Source of the DNA: Mayfieldus sp038329895
GTDB lineage: Bacteria > Actinomycetota > Thermoleophilia > Solirubrobacterales > 70-9
DNA length: 37,830 bases
Direction: 5' to 3'
Assembly: GCA_038329895.1 (NCBI GenBank)
Contig: JBBQNM010000015.1
Coordinates: 1 to 37,830 of the forward strand
Shown: piece after piece, positions 23,188 to 31,099 of the stretch
Numbering within the stretch: the first letter of the stretch is position 1
How the letters are laid out: every line of letters starts with the position of its first letter
Notes under the pieces: generated by a model
What the model was told of the DNA's origin: nothing
Databases searched by the model: none
The model's input: only the letters and a program-made list of their open reading frames with translations
Program-made: the position numbers and the translations under genes

Positions 23188-24852
23188 GTGGGCCTGACTA
23201 AGCGTCTGATCGCGCGCCACGAGCGCCTGGCACGAGATGGTGTGCCGATCGCGGAGGCGTGCCGCCGGGTGAAGATGGGCACGGGCACCTACTACCGCTG
23301 GGCGCGGCGCGGCGAGGGGGGCGAGAACGGGCTCGTGCGGGACTTCTACGAGCGCGTGGTCCTGTTGCGCCGCCGCGGCGGTATGGACGTTGTGGCTCGC
23401 GGCGAGGAGTGGCGGTCGGTCGACCGGTTCGAGAAGTGGGCGGCGGGACTGGTGCTCGACTCCGGCGAGCAGTGGCACCCCGAGCTGTTCCAGCTGTGGG
23501 CCGCCAAGGATGTGTTGTCGGGCGCCTTCCAGACGGTCTGGCTGCTGACCCCGGAAGGGAATGCAAAGACGACCTGGGCGGCGGGGCTGGCGCTGTATCT
23601 GCTCGATCATCAGCTCTCGGCGGAGATCCCGGTCGGCGCGGCCTCGATTGAGCAGGCGAACGTGCTCTACCGCCAGGCGGAGGGGTTCGTGCGGCGCACG
23701 CCGGGGATGGTGGAGCGCTTCAAGCTCGTCCCGGGCATGCGGCGCATTGACTCCCGCCTTACCCACGGGCACCTGCGCGTCTACCCCGCCGACGACCGAA
23801 CCGCGGATGGCGTGATCCCGAGCGTCGCGTTCCTTGATGAGGGACACCGGCAGCGCGATCTACAGCTCTACCGCGTCTGGCGGGGGAAGTGGTCAAAGCG
23901 CCACGGCCCGGTGGTGGTCACGTCCACGGCCGGCGAGCCGAGCTCGGAGTTTGAGGAGACGCGACTGAAGATCATCCGCGAGGCGCCGCGACTCGACCGC
24001 GATGGCGCTTACCTCCGCGCCGAGCACGACAACGTCGTCCTGCACGACTGGGCGCTGCGCGATCGCGAGCAGGCGCAGGACATGGAGGCGGTCAAGGAAG
24101 CCAACCCGCTATCGACCATCACGGTGGATTCGCTGCGGGCGAAGCAGGCGGCGCCGGAGATGACGCCGGAGCATTGGCTGCGCTTCTCCTGCAACATCGC
24201 CGCCCGTCCCACCGGCGCCGCGATCCAGCCGGAGGAGTGGGATGCGTTCGGCGAGCCCGGTCTAGAGCCCGATCAAGGCGCCTGGTCAATCGGCTGGCTC
24301 GATCTCGGCTGGCAGATAGACACCACGGCGATGGGCCTGATCGTGTGGGAGTCGCGCGAGCGGCGAGTGATTGCGGGCGTGAAGATTCTCGAGCCGCCGG
24401 TCGATGAGTCCGACATCGTTACCGGGCTCATCGAGTCCCAGCGCGAGTTCGGCCCCGTCGGCTGGGTGTTCGACCCCAACGCGGGCGGACGGCAGATGGC
24501 GCAGTTGCTTGAGAAGGGCGAGCACCCGCTGCAAGACGGCGCCGAGATTCAGTTCATCGAGCACTCGCAGGACAACGCACCGATGGCGGTCGCGGCGGCG
24601 CGCTTTGACGAGGCGCTGCGCAACGGCTGGCTCGTGCACGATGGGCACGAGACGCTGCGGCGCCACGTCCTTAACGCCGTTCGCCGGCCGCTGGGCGGTG
24701 AGAAATGGAAGTACGACCGACCGCCCGATGCGCGCCACGGAGAGCGTCGGGCCAAGTATCCGAACGACGCGCTGATCGGCGCCGTCATGGGGCACAGCGT
24801 CGCCGTCGCCGAGCATGAGCAGCCAACCCAACACGAGCACTTTGCGTGGTGA
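23188..24852 (+). CDS. Phage large terminase with N-terminal HTH
   Basis: Packaging motor of 554 residues. Residues 5-40 form a homeodomain-like HTH (IAEACRRVKMGTGTYYRW), normally a small-terminase feature. The ATPase follows: Walker A TPEGNAKTT (121-129), Walker B VAFLDE (213-218) and coupling motif TSTAGEPSS. The C-terminal RNase H-like nuclease shows IGWLDLGW, FDPNAGG and YPNDALIGAVMG. The form is HK97-like. The start is GTG, with AAGGGG 10 or more bases upstream, so a later start is conceivable. No portal gene follows, which is odd for a prophage. The HNH nuclease nearby fits cos-type packaging. Confidence 0.88.
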   Translation: MGLTKRLIARHERLARDGVPIAEACRRVKMGTGTYYRWARRGEGGENGLVRDFYERVVLLRRRGGMDVVARGEEWRSVDRFEKWAAGLVLDSGEQWHPELFQLWAAKDVLSGAFQTVWLLTPEGNAKTTWAAGLALYLLDHQLSAEIPVGAASIEQANVLYRQAEGFVRRTPGMVERFKLVPGMRRIDSRLTHGHLRVYPADDRTADGVIPSVAFLDEGHRQRDLQLYRVWRGKWSKRHGPVVVTSTAGEPSSEFEETRLKIIREAPRLDRDGAYLRAEHDNVVLHDWALRDREQAQDMEAVKEANPLSTITVDSLRAKQAAPEMTPEHWLRFSCNIAARPTGAAIQPEEWDAFGEPGLEPDQGAWSIGWLDLGWQIDTTAMGLIVWESRERRVIAGVKILEPPVDESDIVTGLIESQREFGPVGWVFDPNAGGRQMAQLLEKGEHPLQDGAEIQFIEHSQDNAPMAVAAARFDEALRNGWLVHDGHETLRRHVLNAVRRPLGGEKWKYDRPPDARHGERRAKYPNDALIGAVMGHSVAVAEHEQPTQHEHFAW

Positions 24853-25262
24853 GTGAGAAACGCATGTCAAAGGCGCCGAGATGTGATTTCTGCGGCGACG
24901 AGCTGCGCTTCGAGACGGCGTGGACGTTCCCCTGCCGCGATCACGTCCAGGTCAAGATGCGCACCCTGCCGATCGACATAGCGAGCGAAGGCGACTGGGG
25001 AGCATGCGACCCCTGCAAGCGACTGATCGTCGCCGGCGCCCGTGACGCGCTTGCCCGACGCGGTGTGCGCGGGATGCCCCGCGCTATTCGCCAGAGGGTT
25101 GGGAAAAAGCGCGCTGTCGCCGCCACGCGCCAGGTTCAGGATCTCTTCTGGTCGCAGCGCACGGGCCCGCCGAGGCGAGAGACCCGTGAGGAGTGGGATG
25201 CGTGGCTTAACGATCCCGACTCAGAACCCCGGTTTGAGCCGCCGCGATGGGAGGCGGCGTGA
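24849..25262 (+). CDS. Zinc-finger protein in the packaging module
   Basis: A protein of 137 residues from the GTG that overlaps the terminase stop (GTGA); GTG 24846 and ATG 24864 are alternatives. CDFCGDELRFETAW, CRDH and CDPCKRL form a probable zinc-binding site in the N-terminal half. The C-terminal half is basic, then acidic and tryptophan-containing (EEWDAWLNDPDSEP). It sits between terL and the HNH gene, with 4-base overlaps on both sides. Family not recognised; a packaging accessory role is plausible. Confidence 0.65.
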   Translation: MSEKRMSKAPRCDFCGDELRFETAWTFPCRDHVQVKMRTLPIDIASEGDWGACDPCKRLIVAGARDALARRGVRGMPRAIRQRVGKKRAVAATRQVQDLFWSQRTGPPRRETREEWDAWLNDPDSEPRFEPPRWEAA

Positions 25263-25594
25263 TCGCGAAGGCGTGTAACACGTGCGGACGCATCGACTGC
25301 ACCGAGCACGTGCGCAAGCCCTGGCAGGGTTCGGACCGCCGCAAGCGCACGCGCTCCGGCTGGGCGCAGCAGCGACGCGCCCGCTGGGTGCTCCATCACT
25401 TCGGCAACGTCTGTCACCGCTGCGGCCAGGGCGAGGCAATGATCGTCGACCACGTTGTCCCGCTCGCGGAGGCGGGCGCCGACGACTACACGAACCTGCG
25501 CCCGATCTGTGAGTCCTGCAACCGCCAGAAGGTCGCCGAGGAGGCAAGGCGGGGGCGTGAGCGCCGCAAGTCGGGAGGATGGGCGGCACCGTGA
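25259..25594 (+). CDS. HNH endonuclease
   Basis: A 111-residue protein with a full HNH/zinc motif: VCHRCGQGE, then IVDHVVPLAEAGADDYTNLRPICESCNRQK. An additional cysteine pair (CNTCGRIDCTEH) lies at the N-terminus. HNH proteins next to the large terminase stimulate cos cleavage in HK97-type phages. The GTG start overlaps the previous stop and follows GGGAGG. It supports a cos-type packaging module in this element. Confidence 0.85.
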   Translation: MIAKACNTCGRIDCTEHVRKPWQGSDRRKRTRSGWAQQRRARWVLHHFGNVCHRCGQGEAMIVDHVVPLAEAGADDYTNLRPICESCNRQKVAEEARRGRERRKSGGWAAP

Positions 25595-26427
25595 GGCGCA
25601 AAGGCGAATCAGTCCTAGCTTCGCTCGGGGCGTTTCAGCGGGACCTCCTCCGGGCGCCGGTCGTCTCCCAGACCACCCGCGGTGACGAGCACCATATGGA
25701 CGTTGTCGCTCGTCTCACTCGCGATCACGGGTTCGAGCCGCTCGGGATCGGCTCGACCCGAGTCGTGATCGAAGTCGAGGCGGACGCTGGCTGCTTCAGC
25801 AATGCCGTCGCGAAGGTCGCATTCGACTGGAGGGGGCTGGTCCACAACATCGACGAGGCTGCCGCATGGCTGGGATTTCCCACCCGCGTGCGCCGACATT
25901 TTGCGCCGTGCATCTGCATCGCGCCGACCTTTGTCGTGGTTCAAGAGCACTGTGTCTCGATCTCTCCTCCCACGCTCACCGGCGACGCCCGCCAAGACCT
26001 TGAGTGGCGGGCCGAGACCAGGGCTGCAGCCGTCAGATGGCACGAGGCGATCAACGAAATGCGCCGCGCCCTCGGCGCAGAAGAGAAAAAGCTCAGCGAC
26101 GGCCACAGGATGCAGAACTACGGCGTGAGGGAGAGCGGCGAGCTGGTTGCCCTCGACTATGGCCATGGCGTGACGGCCGCGCCAGAGCTGACCTGGCACT
26201 GGGTCTATGAGCGGTCAGCCGCCGGACCAGTCTGGCTCGACCCGGTGGCTCGGAAACGGAGTCAGGAGGGCTTGGAGCGGCCCACCGCATATACCCCGTT
26301 CTCGTTGTGCGAGCGTGCTGTGGGGAGGGTCCGTTCCAGCGACCCCTGTCCCTGCGGTGATCGCCGGCAGTTCAGTGCGTGTTGCAAGAGCCGGGAGGTA
26401 CTCGACGGAAACTGGCGGGCGGCGTGA
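25591..26427 (+). CDS. Kinase-like protein with C-terminal SEC-C zinc motif
   Basis: A 278-residue protein starting with GTG over the HNH stop. The last 30 residues hold SDPCPCGDRRQFSACC, a SEC-C zinc motif. The rest resembles a degenerate protein-kinase fold: GIGSTRVVIEV like the glycine loop, AVAKVAFDW with a lysine, NIDEAAAWL with an acidic residue, DGHRMQNYG in the place of the catalytic loop and ALDYG in the place of DFG. This reading is inference by pattern. No known family is recognised. Possible roles are defence, toxin or host-modifying cargo. Confidence 0.6.
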   Translation: MRRKGESVLASLGAFQRDLLRAPVVSQTTRGDEHHMDVVARLTRDHGFEPLGIGSTRVVIEVEADAGCFSNAVAKVAFDWRGLVHNIDEAAAWLGFPTRVRRHFAPCICIAPTFVVVQEHCVSISPPTLTGDARQDLEWRAETRAAAVRWHEAINEMRRALGAEEKKLSDGHRMQNYGVRESGELVALDYGHGVTAAPELTWHWVYERSAAGPVWLDPVARKRSQEGLERPTAYTPFSLCERAVGRVRSSDPCPCGDRRQFSACCKSREVLDGNWRAA

Positions 26428-26436
26428 GCGGACCCG

Positions 26437-26673
26437 CTACACCCTCGGCCGCGGCAGATCGTCGGCGAGGAGCTCGGCAATCGCGGCAAGGTCGACTAGG
26501 GATTGCCGCAGCGCGTAGGCGGCGCCCTCCTCGCGCCGGGCGAGGGCTTCCTGGGCGCCGATCACGGCTCCCATGCGGGCGAGGAGCGCGCCCTGGTGCC
26601 CATCGTGATTACGGTCGTAGACGAGCTGGTGCTCGACGTCGACTCGCACTCGCTCAGAGACCACAACCGCCAT
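26437..26673 (-). CDS. Small helical hypothetical protein
   Basis: A 78-residue product (MAVVVSERVRVDVEHQLVYDR, then a helical part with LARREEGAAYALRQSLVDLAAIAELLADDL). The ATG at 26673 has GAGG just upstream; a frame running to 26751 adds unlikely sequence. It is divergent from the integration module and converges with the kinase-like gene. It could be a regulator of the recombinase operon; no domain supports this. Confidence 0.45.
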   Translation of the reverse strand: MAVVVSERVRVDVEHQLVYDRNHDGHQGALLARMGAVIGAQEALARREEGAAYALRQSLVDLAAIAELLADDLPRPRV

Positions 26674-26710
26674 CGGCCTCAATTCTGACGCACCCCGGCG
26701 ACGGCCCAGC

Positions 26711-26739
26711 TTGCCAGCGACCGCCAGCGGGTGTAGGGT
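26711..26739 (+). promoter_or_regulatory. Promoter of the integration module
   Basis: A -35 TTGCCA (26711-26716) and -10 TAGGGT (26734-26739) with ideal 17-base spacing. Transcription would begin near 26746, giving a leader of about 140 bases before the first gene. A six-codon ORF (ATG at 26753) lies in the leader. Confidence 0.5.
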
Positions 26740-26853
26740 CGCGTCGACCAAACATGGGGGCCGCGACGTGTTAGCGCCCGGCCCCCTGACGCCGAAGGGA
26801 TTAGCTTCGACGCGCCGCGCAGGCTACAAGCCGCGCTCCTCGCCAAAGCCCGC

Positions 26854-26877
26854 CCTTTCGGTGTCGCAACCGAGAGG
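26854..26877 (+). promoter_or_regulatory. Hairpin covering a ribosome binding site
   Basis: CCTTTCGGT (26854-26862) can pair with ACCGAGAGG (26869-26877) over a 6-base loop, with one G-U pair. The 3' arm contains most of the ribosome binding site GAGAGGAG of the gene starting at 26885, so the fold would reduce its translation and that of the coupled integrase. Confidence 0.45.
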
Positions 26878-26884
26878 AGCACCG

Positions 26885-27349
26885 ATGGGTGAAGTCACGT
26901 TGAAGGTTCCGGCCGAGTACGCAGAGGAGATCAGGCTCGCAGCCGTAGCCGAGGTTCGTAGCGACGGTGAGTGGGTCGCCTCGACGGCAGACGAGCTGTC
27001 GGGGGAATGCATCACCGGCAAGGAGAGGACGAAGGGGCGGCTCGCCGATGTTCACGGCTCCGCGACCTGCCTGGGCGAGGTCATTGGCATTCTCGACCAA
27101 CTCTTTGACAGCAGCGGTCCCTACGAGCTGCGCGGAGAGGCCAGCGCGCTCGCGCACATCGCGCAAACGGCAGCCGGCAAGGTGATTGCCCCTCGGATTG
27201 CCAGCGAGACAAACACCAGCCCGCTCGATAGCAAGGCGGCCGAGAAGATCGAGACGCTGACCCGGGCGCTGGACTGGGCGGCCGGAAAGAGCGCGTGGCT
27301 ACATGAACTCGCATCGGCTGAGATCAAGGCCGCGAAGGCGGCGGTCTGA
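26885..27349 (+). CDS. Hypothetical protein, first gene of the integration module
   Basis: A 154-residue protein, mainly helical with no recognised domain. The ATG at 26885 has a strong ribosome binding site (GAGAGGAG) 5 bases upstream, partly within a hairpin; the frame upstream of it carries no plausible protein. It ends sharing one base with the next gene. Co-expression with the integrase suggests a structural or directionality role in recombination, but that is position-based only. Confidence 0.65.
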   Translation: MGEVTLKVPAEYAEEIRLAAVAEVRSDGEWVASTADELSGECITGKERTKGRLADVHGSATCLGEVIGILDQLFDSSGPYELRGEASALAHIAQTAAGKVIAPRIASETNTSPLDSKAAEKIETLTRALDWAAGKSAWLHELASAEIKAAKAAV

Positions 27350-27507
27350 TGACCGACCTCCGCACCACTGTCGCTGCGATGCGCGCCGGCGCCGCTGAGG
27401 CCCTAGCCGACGTCCTTCGCCAGGATCACCCGAATCTCATCGTCGAGGTCACTGTCGGGCCAGTCAACGGGGAAGAAGAACGGACCGAGGGCGGGGGGGC
27501 GAACTGA
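27349..27507 (+). CDS. Small acidic hypothetical protein
   Basis: A 52-residue ORF linked by one-base TGATG overlaps to both the previous gene and the integrase. The N-terminal two thirds is helical, then a beta-like LIVEVTVGPVNG and an acidic/glycine tail. Too short for domain assignment; the junctions support translation. Confidence 0.55.
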   Translation: MTDLRTTVAAMRAGAAEALADVLRQDHPNLIVEVTVGPVNGEEERTEGGGAN

Positions 27508-28721
27508 TGGCCCGCAAGGCAACCGGTCAGGTAATCGAGAGGACGACGGGAACGGGGCGCGTTTACGCGCTCCGGTTCCGCGCTTACGGCCAGCGCCGCT
27601 ACCTCACTCTCGGCAGTGCCGAGGAGGGCTGGTCCCGCCCGAGAGCCGAGGCCGAGCTGCGTCACGTCCTTGCAGACGTGGAGAGGCGCATCTGGCAGCC
27701 ACGCGAGCGCTGGGACGGGACAAACGCGGAACCTGAGCCCACCTTCCACGAGTTCGCGTCCCGATGGTTCGCGGATCGCGAAGCAGGCTGGCGCCCGAAC
27801 ACTTGCGCCGACTACCGCTGGACGCTGGAAATGCATCTGCTCCCCTGGTTCAAGGATCACCGGCTCTCGGAGATCACGGCCGAAGAGATTGACCGCTACG
27901 CCCACGCGAAGCGGCGTGAGGGTCGGCTCTCTAACAATTCGATCAACAAGACCCTAACCCGGCTCTCGCAGGTTCTCGAGTTGGCACTCGATTACGAGCT
28001 GATCGGCCGCAACCCGGCGCGGTCGACCAACCGGCGTCTGCCCGCGGAGCGGCGTGCACGCTCCTGGGTTGAGCCCGAGCAGCTACCGACGCTGCTCGAC
28101 TCTTGCGGCGGCGAGCTTCGCCCCCTGGTCGCGATGCTGGCCGGTGCGGGCTTGCGGGTGGGGGAGGCGATCGCGTTGACGTGGAGCGACGTCAACCTGC
28201 CGACCGGCACCCTCTCTGTGGCGGACTCCAAGACCCAGGCCGGTGTTCGCACCGTCGACCTACCGGATGGGCTCGCCGCTGAGCTGCGGGTTCACAAGGC
28301 CCGGAGCAAAAAGACCGCGCCGGGCGATCCGGTGTTCCGCAATCAGGCCGGTCGGCCGCAGAACGTCCGCAACGCGCAGGCCCGGATAAAACCAGCGATC
28401 CGCAAGGCAAACCGGCGGCTCGCCAAGAGCCTCGATCCGCTGAGCGAGGACGTGACCCCACACTCGCTTAGGCGAACGTATGCGTCGCTGCGATTCGCGC
28501 TGGGAGACGACCCCGTTTACGTTGCCGCTCAGCTCGGCCACACCGAGGGCGCCTTCTCGATGAGGGTCTACGCGAAGGCAGTGAAGCGCCGTAGCCGGCT
28601 TACCGGAGAGCACCTTCGGGAGTTCGACAAGGCGATTGAATGGGCACGAATGGGCACTAGCGCCGATTCGGGCTTGGAGTGGGAGGCCGCAATCGGCTTG
28701 CCAGAGCGGGTTGCGAGGTAG
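27507..28721 (+). CDS. int: Tyrosine site-specific recombinase (integrase)
   Basis: A 404-residue phage-type integrase. The order is an N-terminal arm-binding domain (residues 1-65), a SAM-like core-binding domain (about 78-165), and the catalytic domain with Arg217 (GAGLRVGEA), Lys242, His319-x-x-Arg322 (HSLRR), His345 (LGHTEG) and nucleophile Tyr355 (RVYAKAV). All catalytic residues are present. It ends 9 bases before attR, the usual placement. It should catalyse recombination between the 28-bp repeats at the 5' end of nfo. Confidence 0.95.
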   Translation: MARKATGQVIERTTGTGRVYALRFRAYGQRRYLTLGSAEEGWSRPRAEAELRHVLADVERRIWQPRERWDGTNAEPEPTFHEFASRWFADREAGWRPNTCADYRWTLEMHLLPWFKDHRLSEITAEEIDRYAHAKRREGRLSNNSINKTLTRLSQVLELALDYELIGRNPARSTNRRLPAERRARSWVEPEQLPTLLDSCGGELRPLVAMLAGAGLRVGEAIALTWSDVNLPTGTLSVADSKTQAGVRTVDLPDGLAAELRVHKARSKKTAPGDPVFRNQAGRPQNVRNAQARIKPAIRKANRRLAKSLDPLSEDVTPHSLRRTYASLRFALGDDPVYVAAQLGHTEGAFSMRVYAKAVKRRSRLTGEHLREFDKAIEWARMGTSADSGLEWEAAIGLPERVAR

Positions 28722-28730
28722 GCCGCGCAT

Positions 28731-28758
28731 GCTGTGGAAACATGCGCGCCGATCAGCA
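28731..28758. repeat. Right attachment site (attR)
   Basis: Copy of the 28-bp attL sequence with two mismatches in the middle (positions 15 and 18). On the minus strand it still encodes LIGAHVSTA, the start of Nfo, followed by unrelated residues, so it holds the displaced 5' end of nfo. It ends two bases before the gltX GTG. Confidence 0.85.
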
Positions 28759-28760
28759 CC

Positions 28761-30122
28761 GTGAGCCAGGACCTCCGCTTCCGCTTTGCCCCCTCGCCGA
28801 CCGGTGCGCTGCACATCGGGGGCGCGAGGACGGCACTGTACAACTGGCTGGCCGCGCACGGATCGGGCGGCAGCCTCGTGTTGCGGATCGAGGACACCGA
28901 CCGCGAGCGGTCCACCCCGGAGAACGTCGAGCAGATCCTCGAGGTCCTGCGCTGGCTGGAGCTGGACTGGGACGAGGGCCCGATCTCGCAGGCCTCGCGC
29001 GCCGAACAGCACGCCGCCCGCCTCCAGGAGCTGCTCGATTCGGGAGCCGCCTACCGCGACCCGGCCACCGCGGACGACGTGAAGGCCTACAAGCGCGAGC
29101 ACGGCGCCGACCGCGGCTACCGGGGGACCCCCAGTGACGATCCCGGCGCAGCGGTGCGCCTGCGCGTTCCCGACGACGGCGACACCGTGGTCGAGGACAC
29201 GATCCGGGGCCCGGTCGCCTTCCCCAACCGCAGCCAGGACGATTTCGTGATTGCCCGCGGCGACGGATCGGTGCTCTACAACTTCGCGGTCGCCGTCGAC
29301 GACGCCGAGATGGGGATCACCGACGTGGTCCGCGGCGACGACCACCTCTCCAACACGCCCAAGCAGCTGCTCGTGCTGCGGGCGCTCGGCGCCTCTGAGC
29401 CGCGCTACGCGCACCTCCCGCTGCTGCACGGCCCCGACGGGAAGAAGCTCTCAAAGCGCCACGGAGCCGCCTCGGTCGAGGAGCTGCGCGACGCGGGTTA
29501 CCTGCCCGAGGCGGTCCGCAACTATCTGGCGCTGCTTGGGTGGGGCACGACCGACGACACGACGCTGATGTCGACCGAGGAGCTGGTGAAGCGGTTCCGG
29601 ATCGAGGACGTCGGCAGCGCCTCCGCGGTCTTCGACGAGCAGAAGCTGCGCTGGATCAACGGGCGCTTCATGCGCGAGCTGCCGCTCGGCGAGTACACGG
29701 CGCGAGTTGCCGCCTTTCTCGATCGCGAGCCCGACGACCGCCTGCGGAGCGGCTGTGCGATCGCCCAGGAAAAGGCTCAGACCCTGGCCGAGGTCTGGCG
29801 GCTGATCCGGTTCCTCTTCGAGCCGCCTGTCGACGATCCGAAGGCCTGGCGCAAGGTGATGGGCGAGGGAACCAGAGAGCTGCTGGAGGCCGCCCGCGAC
29901 GCGCTGGCCGCCGCCGATGGCTTCGAGCCCCTTGACATCGAAGCCGCACTGGAGCCGCTTCTCGAACAGCTCGAGGTCAAGCCGGGCCGCCTCTACCAGC
30001 CGATCCGGGTCGCGATCACCGGCACCACCGTCTCGCCGGGAATATTCGAGTCCTTGGCGGCGCTGGGCCGCGAGGAATCGCTCAACAGAATTGACGATGC
30101 GATACGCCGGCTGAGCGAATAG
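28761..30122 (+). CDS. gltX: Glutamyl-tRNA synthetase
   Basis: Class I aminoacyl-tRNA synthetase charging tRNA-Glu, 453 residues. N-terminal FAPSPTGALHIGGARTALYNW contains the HIGH-type motif (HIGG), and KKLSKRHGA is the KMSKS motif. The anticodon-binding region with LEVKPGRLYQPIR and TGTTVSPGIFE closes the protein. I chose the GTG (VSQDLRFRFAPSP) since upstream codons to 28734 lie within attR. Whether it also charges tRNA-Gln cannot be read here. It originally lay divergent from nfo, before the element inserted. Confidence 0.95.
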   Translation: MSQDLRFRFAPSPTGALHIGGARTALYNWLAAHGSGGSLVLRIEDTDRERSTPENVEQILEVLRWLELDWDEGPISQASRAEQHAARLQELLDSGAAYRDPATADDVKAYKREHGADRGYRGTPSDDPGAAVRLRVPDDGDTVVEDTIRGPVAFPNRSQDDFVIARGDGSVLYNFAVAVDDAEMGITDVVRGDDHLSNTPKQLLVLRALGASEPRYAHLPLLHGPDGKKLSKRHGAASVEELRDAGYLPEAVRNYLALLGWGTTDDTTLMSTEELVKRFRIEDVGSASAVFDEQKLRWINGRFMRELPLGEYTARVAAFLDREPDDRLRSGCAIAQEKAQTLAEVWRLIRFLFEPPVDDPKAWRKVMGEGTRELLEAARDALAAADGFEPLDIEAALEPLLEQLEVKPGRLYQPIRVAITGTTVSPGIFESLAALGREESLNRIDDAIRRLSE

Positions 30123-30139
30123 GCTGGCGCGGTCCACTG

Positions 30140-30167
30140 GGAATCCGGGACTACGTGGGGGGATTCC
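30140..30167 (+). terminator. Possible gltX terminator hairpin
   Basis: GGAATCC (30140-30146) pairs with GGATTCC (30161-30167) across a 14-base loop, followed by CAAAAT. It lies 18 bases after the gltX stop and before the lipoprotein gene. Stem is short and no U-run follows. Confidence 0.35.
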
Positions 30168-30191
30168 AAAATCGACTGGGGGGAGTTCCTC

Positions 30192-31064
30192 TTGCGTTCA
30201 TCCAACTTGGCGTGCCGGCTCGCGCTCGCGGCATGCGCCGCGACCGTCGTCGCTGCGCTCGCCGCTTGCGGCAGCAGCAGCACCAAGCCGAGCAAGCTTT
30301 CCCTGTCGATCTCCGAACAGGGCAAGGCGGCCAGCTTCAAGGCGCCGAAGTCCGCTAAGGGCGGCCTCGTCGACCTCACCTTCAAGAACAAGGGCAAGGC
30401 CCCGCACGGCGTGCAGCTGGTCCAGTACACAGGCGACCACACCTCCGACGACGTGATCAAGGGCATCGCCAGCGGTAGTGACAAGACGCCTGAATGGATC
30501 AGGGGCGAGGGCGGTACGCCCGCGATCCCGGGTGGGCAGTCCGACACCGCAACACTCAACCTGCCGGCCGGCAAGTACGTCGTCGTCGATTCCGCTTCAT
30601 TGGGACCCGGAGGTGGTGGTCCGCCACCAACGGCCGATATGAAGTTCACCTCCGGCGATACCGGTGACCTGCCGAGCACGCCCGCCAACGTGAAGGCAGC
30701 ACGGACCGGAAAGGATAAGTACGCCTGGGACATCTCGGGCCTGAAGTCCGGCAAGAACCAGATCACCTTCGACAGCAAGGGCAAGGATGCGCTGCACCTC
30801 ATCATCGCGGTGCCAGTGAACGGCAAGGCCCCGTCGTTGAGCAAGATCAAGAGCGACCTGGGCAAGCAAAACGGCCCGCCGCCGCCGTACCTCGATTTCA
30901 ACAACTCGCAGAGCAGCGCGGTCCTGGACGGTGGCCTCTCCCAGACAACAACGCTGGCCCTGGACAAGCCTGGGCAGTACGTCTTCTTCTGCCCGCTGAC
31001 CGATCGCGACGGAGGCAAGTCGCACGACCAGGAGGGCCTGCTGAAGACGGTAACCGTCAAGTAG
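30192..31064 (+). CDS. Lipoprotein with two cupredoxin-like domains
   Basis: A 290-residue exported lipoprotein, TTG start preceded by GGGGGGAG. The signal peptide ends in lipobox LAAC with Cys26 as the lipidation site. Two similar beta domains follow: about 35-150 (LTFKNKGKAPHGVQLV) and about 170-290 (ITFDSKGKDALHLIIAV). The second keeps a potential copper site, His202, Cys267 (YVFFCPLTD) and His278; the first keeps only His72, so it has probably lost metal. Function unknown; electron transfer or copper binding at the membrane is a reasonable guess. Confidence 0.75.
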   Translation: MRSSNLACRLALAACAATVVAALAACGSSSTKPSKLSLSISEQGKAASFKAPKSAKGGLVDLTFKNKGKAPHGVQLVQYTGDHTSDDVIKGIASGSDKTPEWIRGEGGTPAIPGGQSDTATLNLPAGKYVVVDSASLGPGGGGPPPTADMKFTSGDTGDLPSTPANVKAARTGKDKYAWDISGLKSGKNQITFDSKGKDALHLIIAVPVNGKAPSLSKIKSDLGKQNGPPPPYLDFNNSQSSAVLDGGLSQTTTLALDKPGQYVFFCPLTDRDGGKSHDQEGLLKTVTVK

Positions 31065-31099
31065 TCACCTGCGCCAAGGCGCAAGAAGCAGAGTTCCCT

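Larger units (their letters stand above)
17109..28758. mobile_element. Integrated 11.65-kb phage-satellite-like element
   Basis: Bounded by the 28-bp direct repeats and inserted at the 5' end of nfo, separating it from gltX. It carries a toxin-antitoxin pair, XRE regulator, DUF3987-type replication protein, excisionase-like HTH, large terminase, HNH nuclease and tyrosine integrase. Nearly all plus-strand junctions from 19737 to 25594 are 4-base overlaps or shorter, unlike host genes. No portal, capsid, protease, tail or lysis gene is visible, so virions would need a helper. A decayed prophage is the alternative, though its intact, tightly tiled genes argue against random decay. Confidence 0.85.

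Noticed and set aside
17109..28758. Ordinary complete prophage
   Set aside because: Only terminase and HNH genes of the virion pathway are present and the total length is too short; the gene tiling leaves no room for structural genes.
28260..29429. 389-codon open frame antisense to int and gltX
   Set aside because: Covers the catalytic parts of both genes; no domain. Its LIGAHVSTA stretch is just the nfo remnant in attR.
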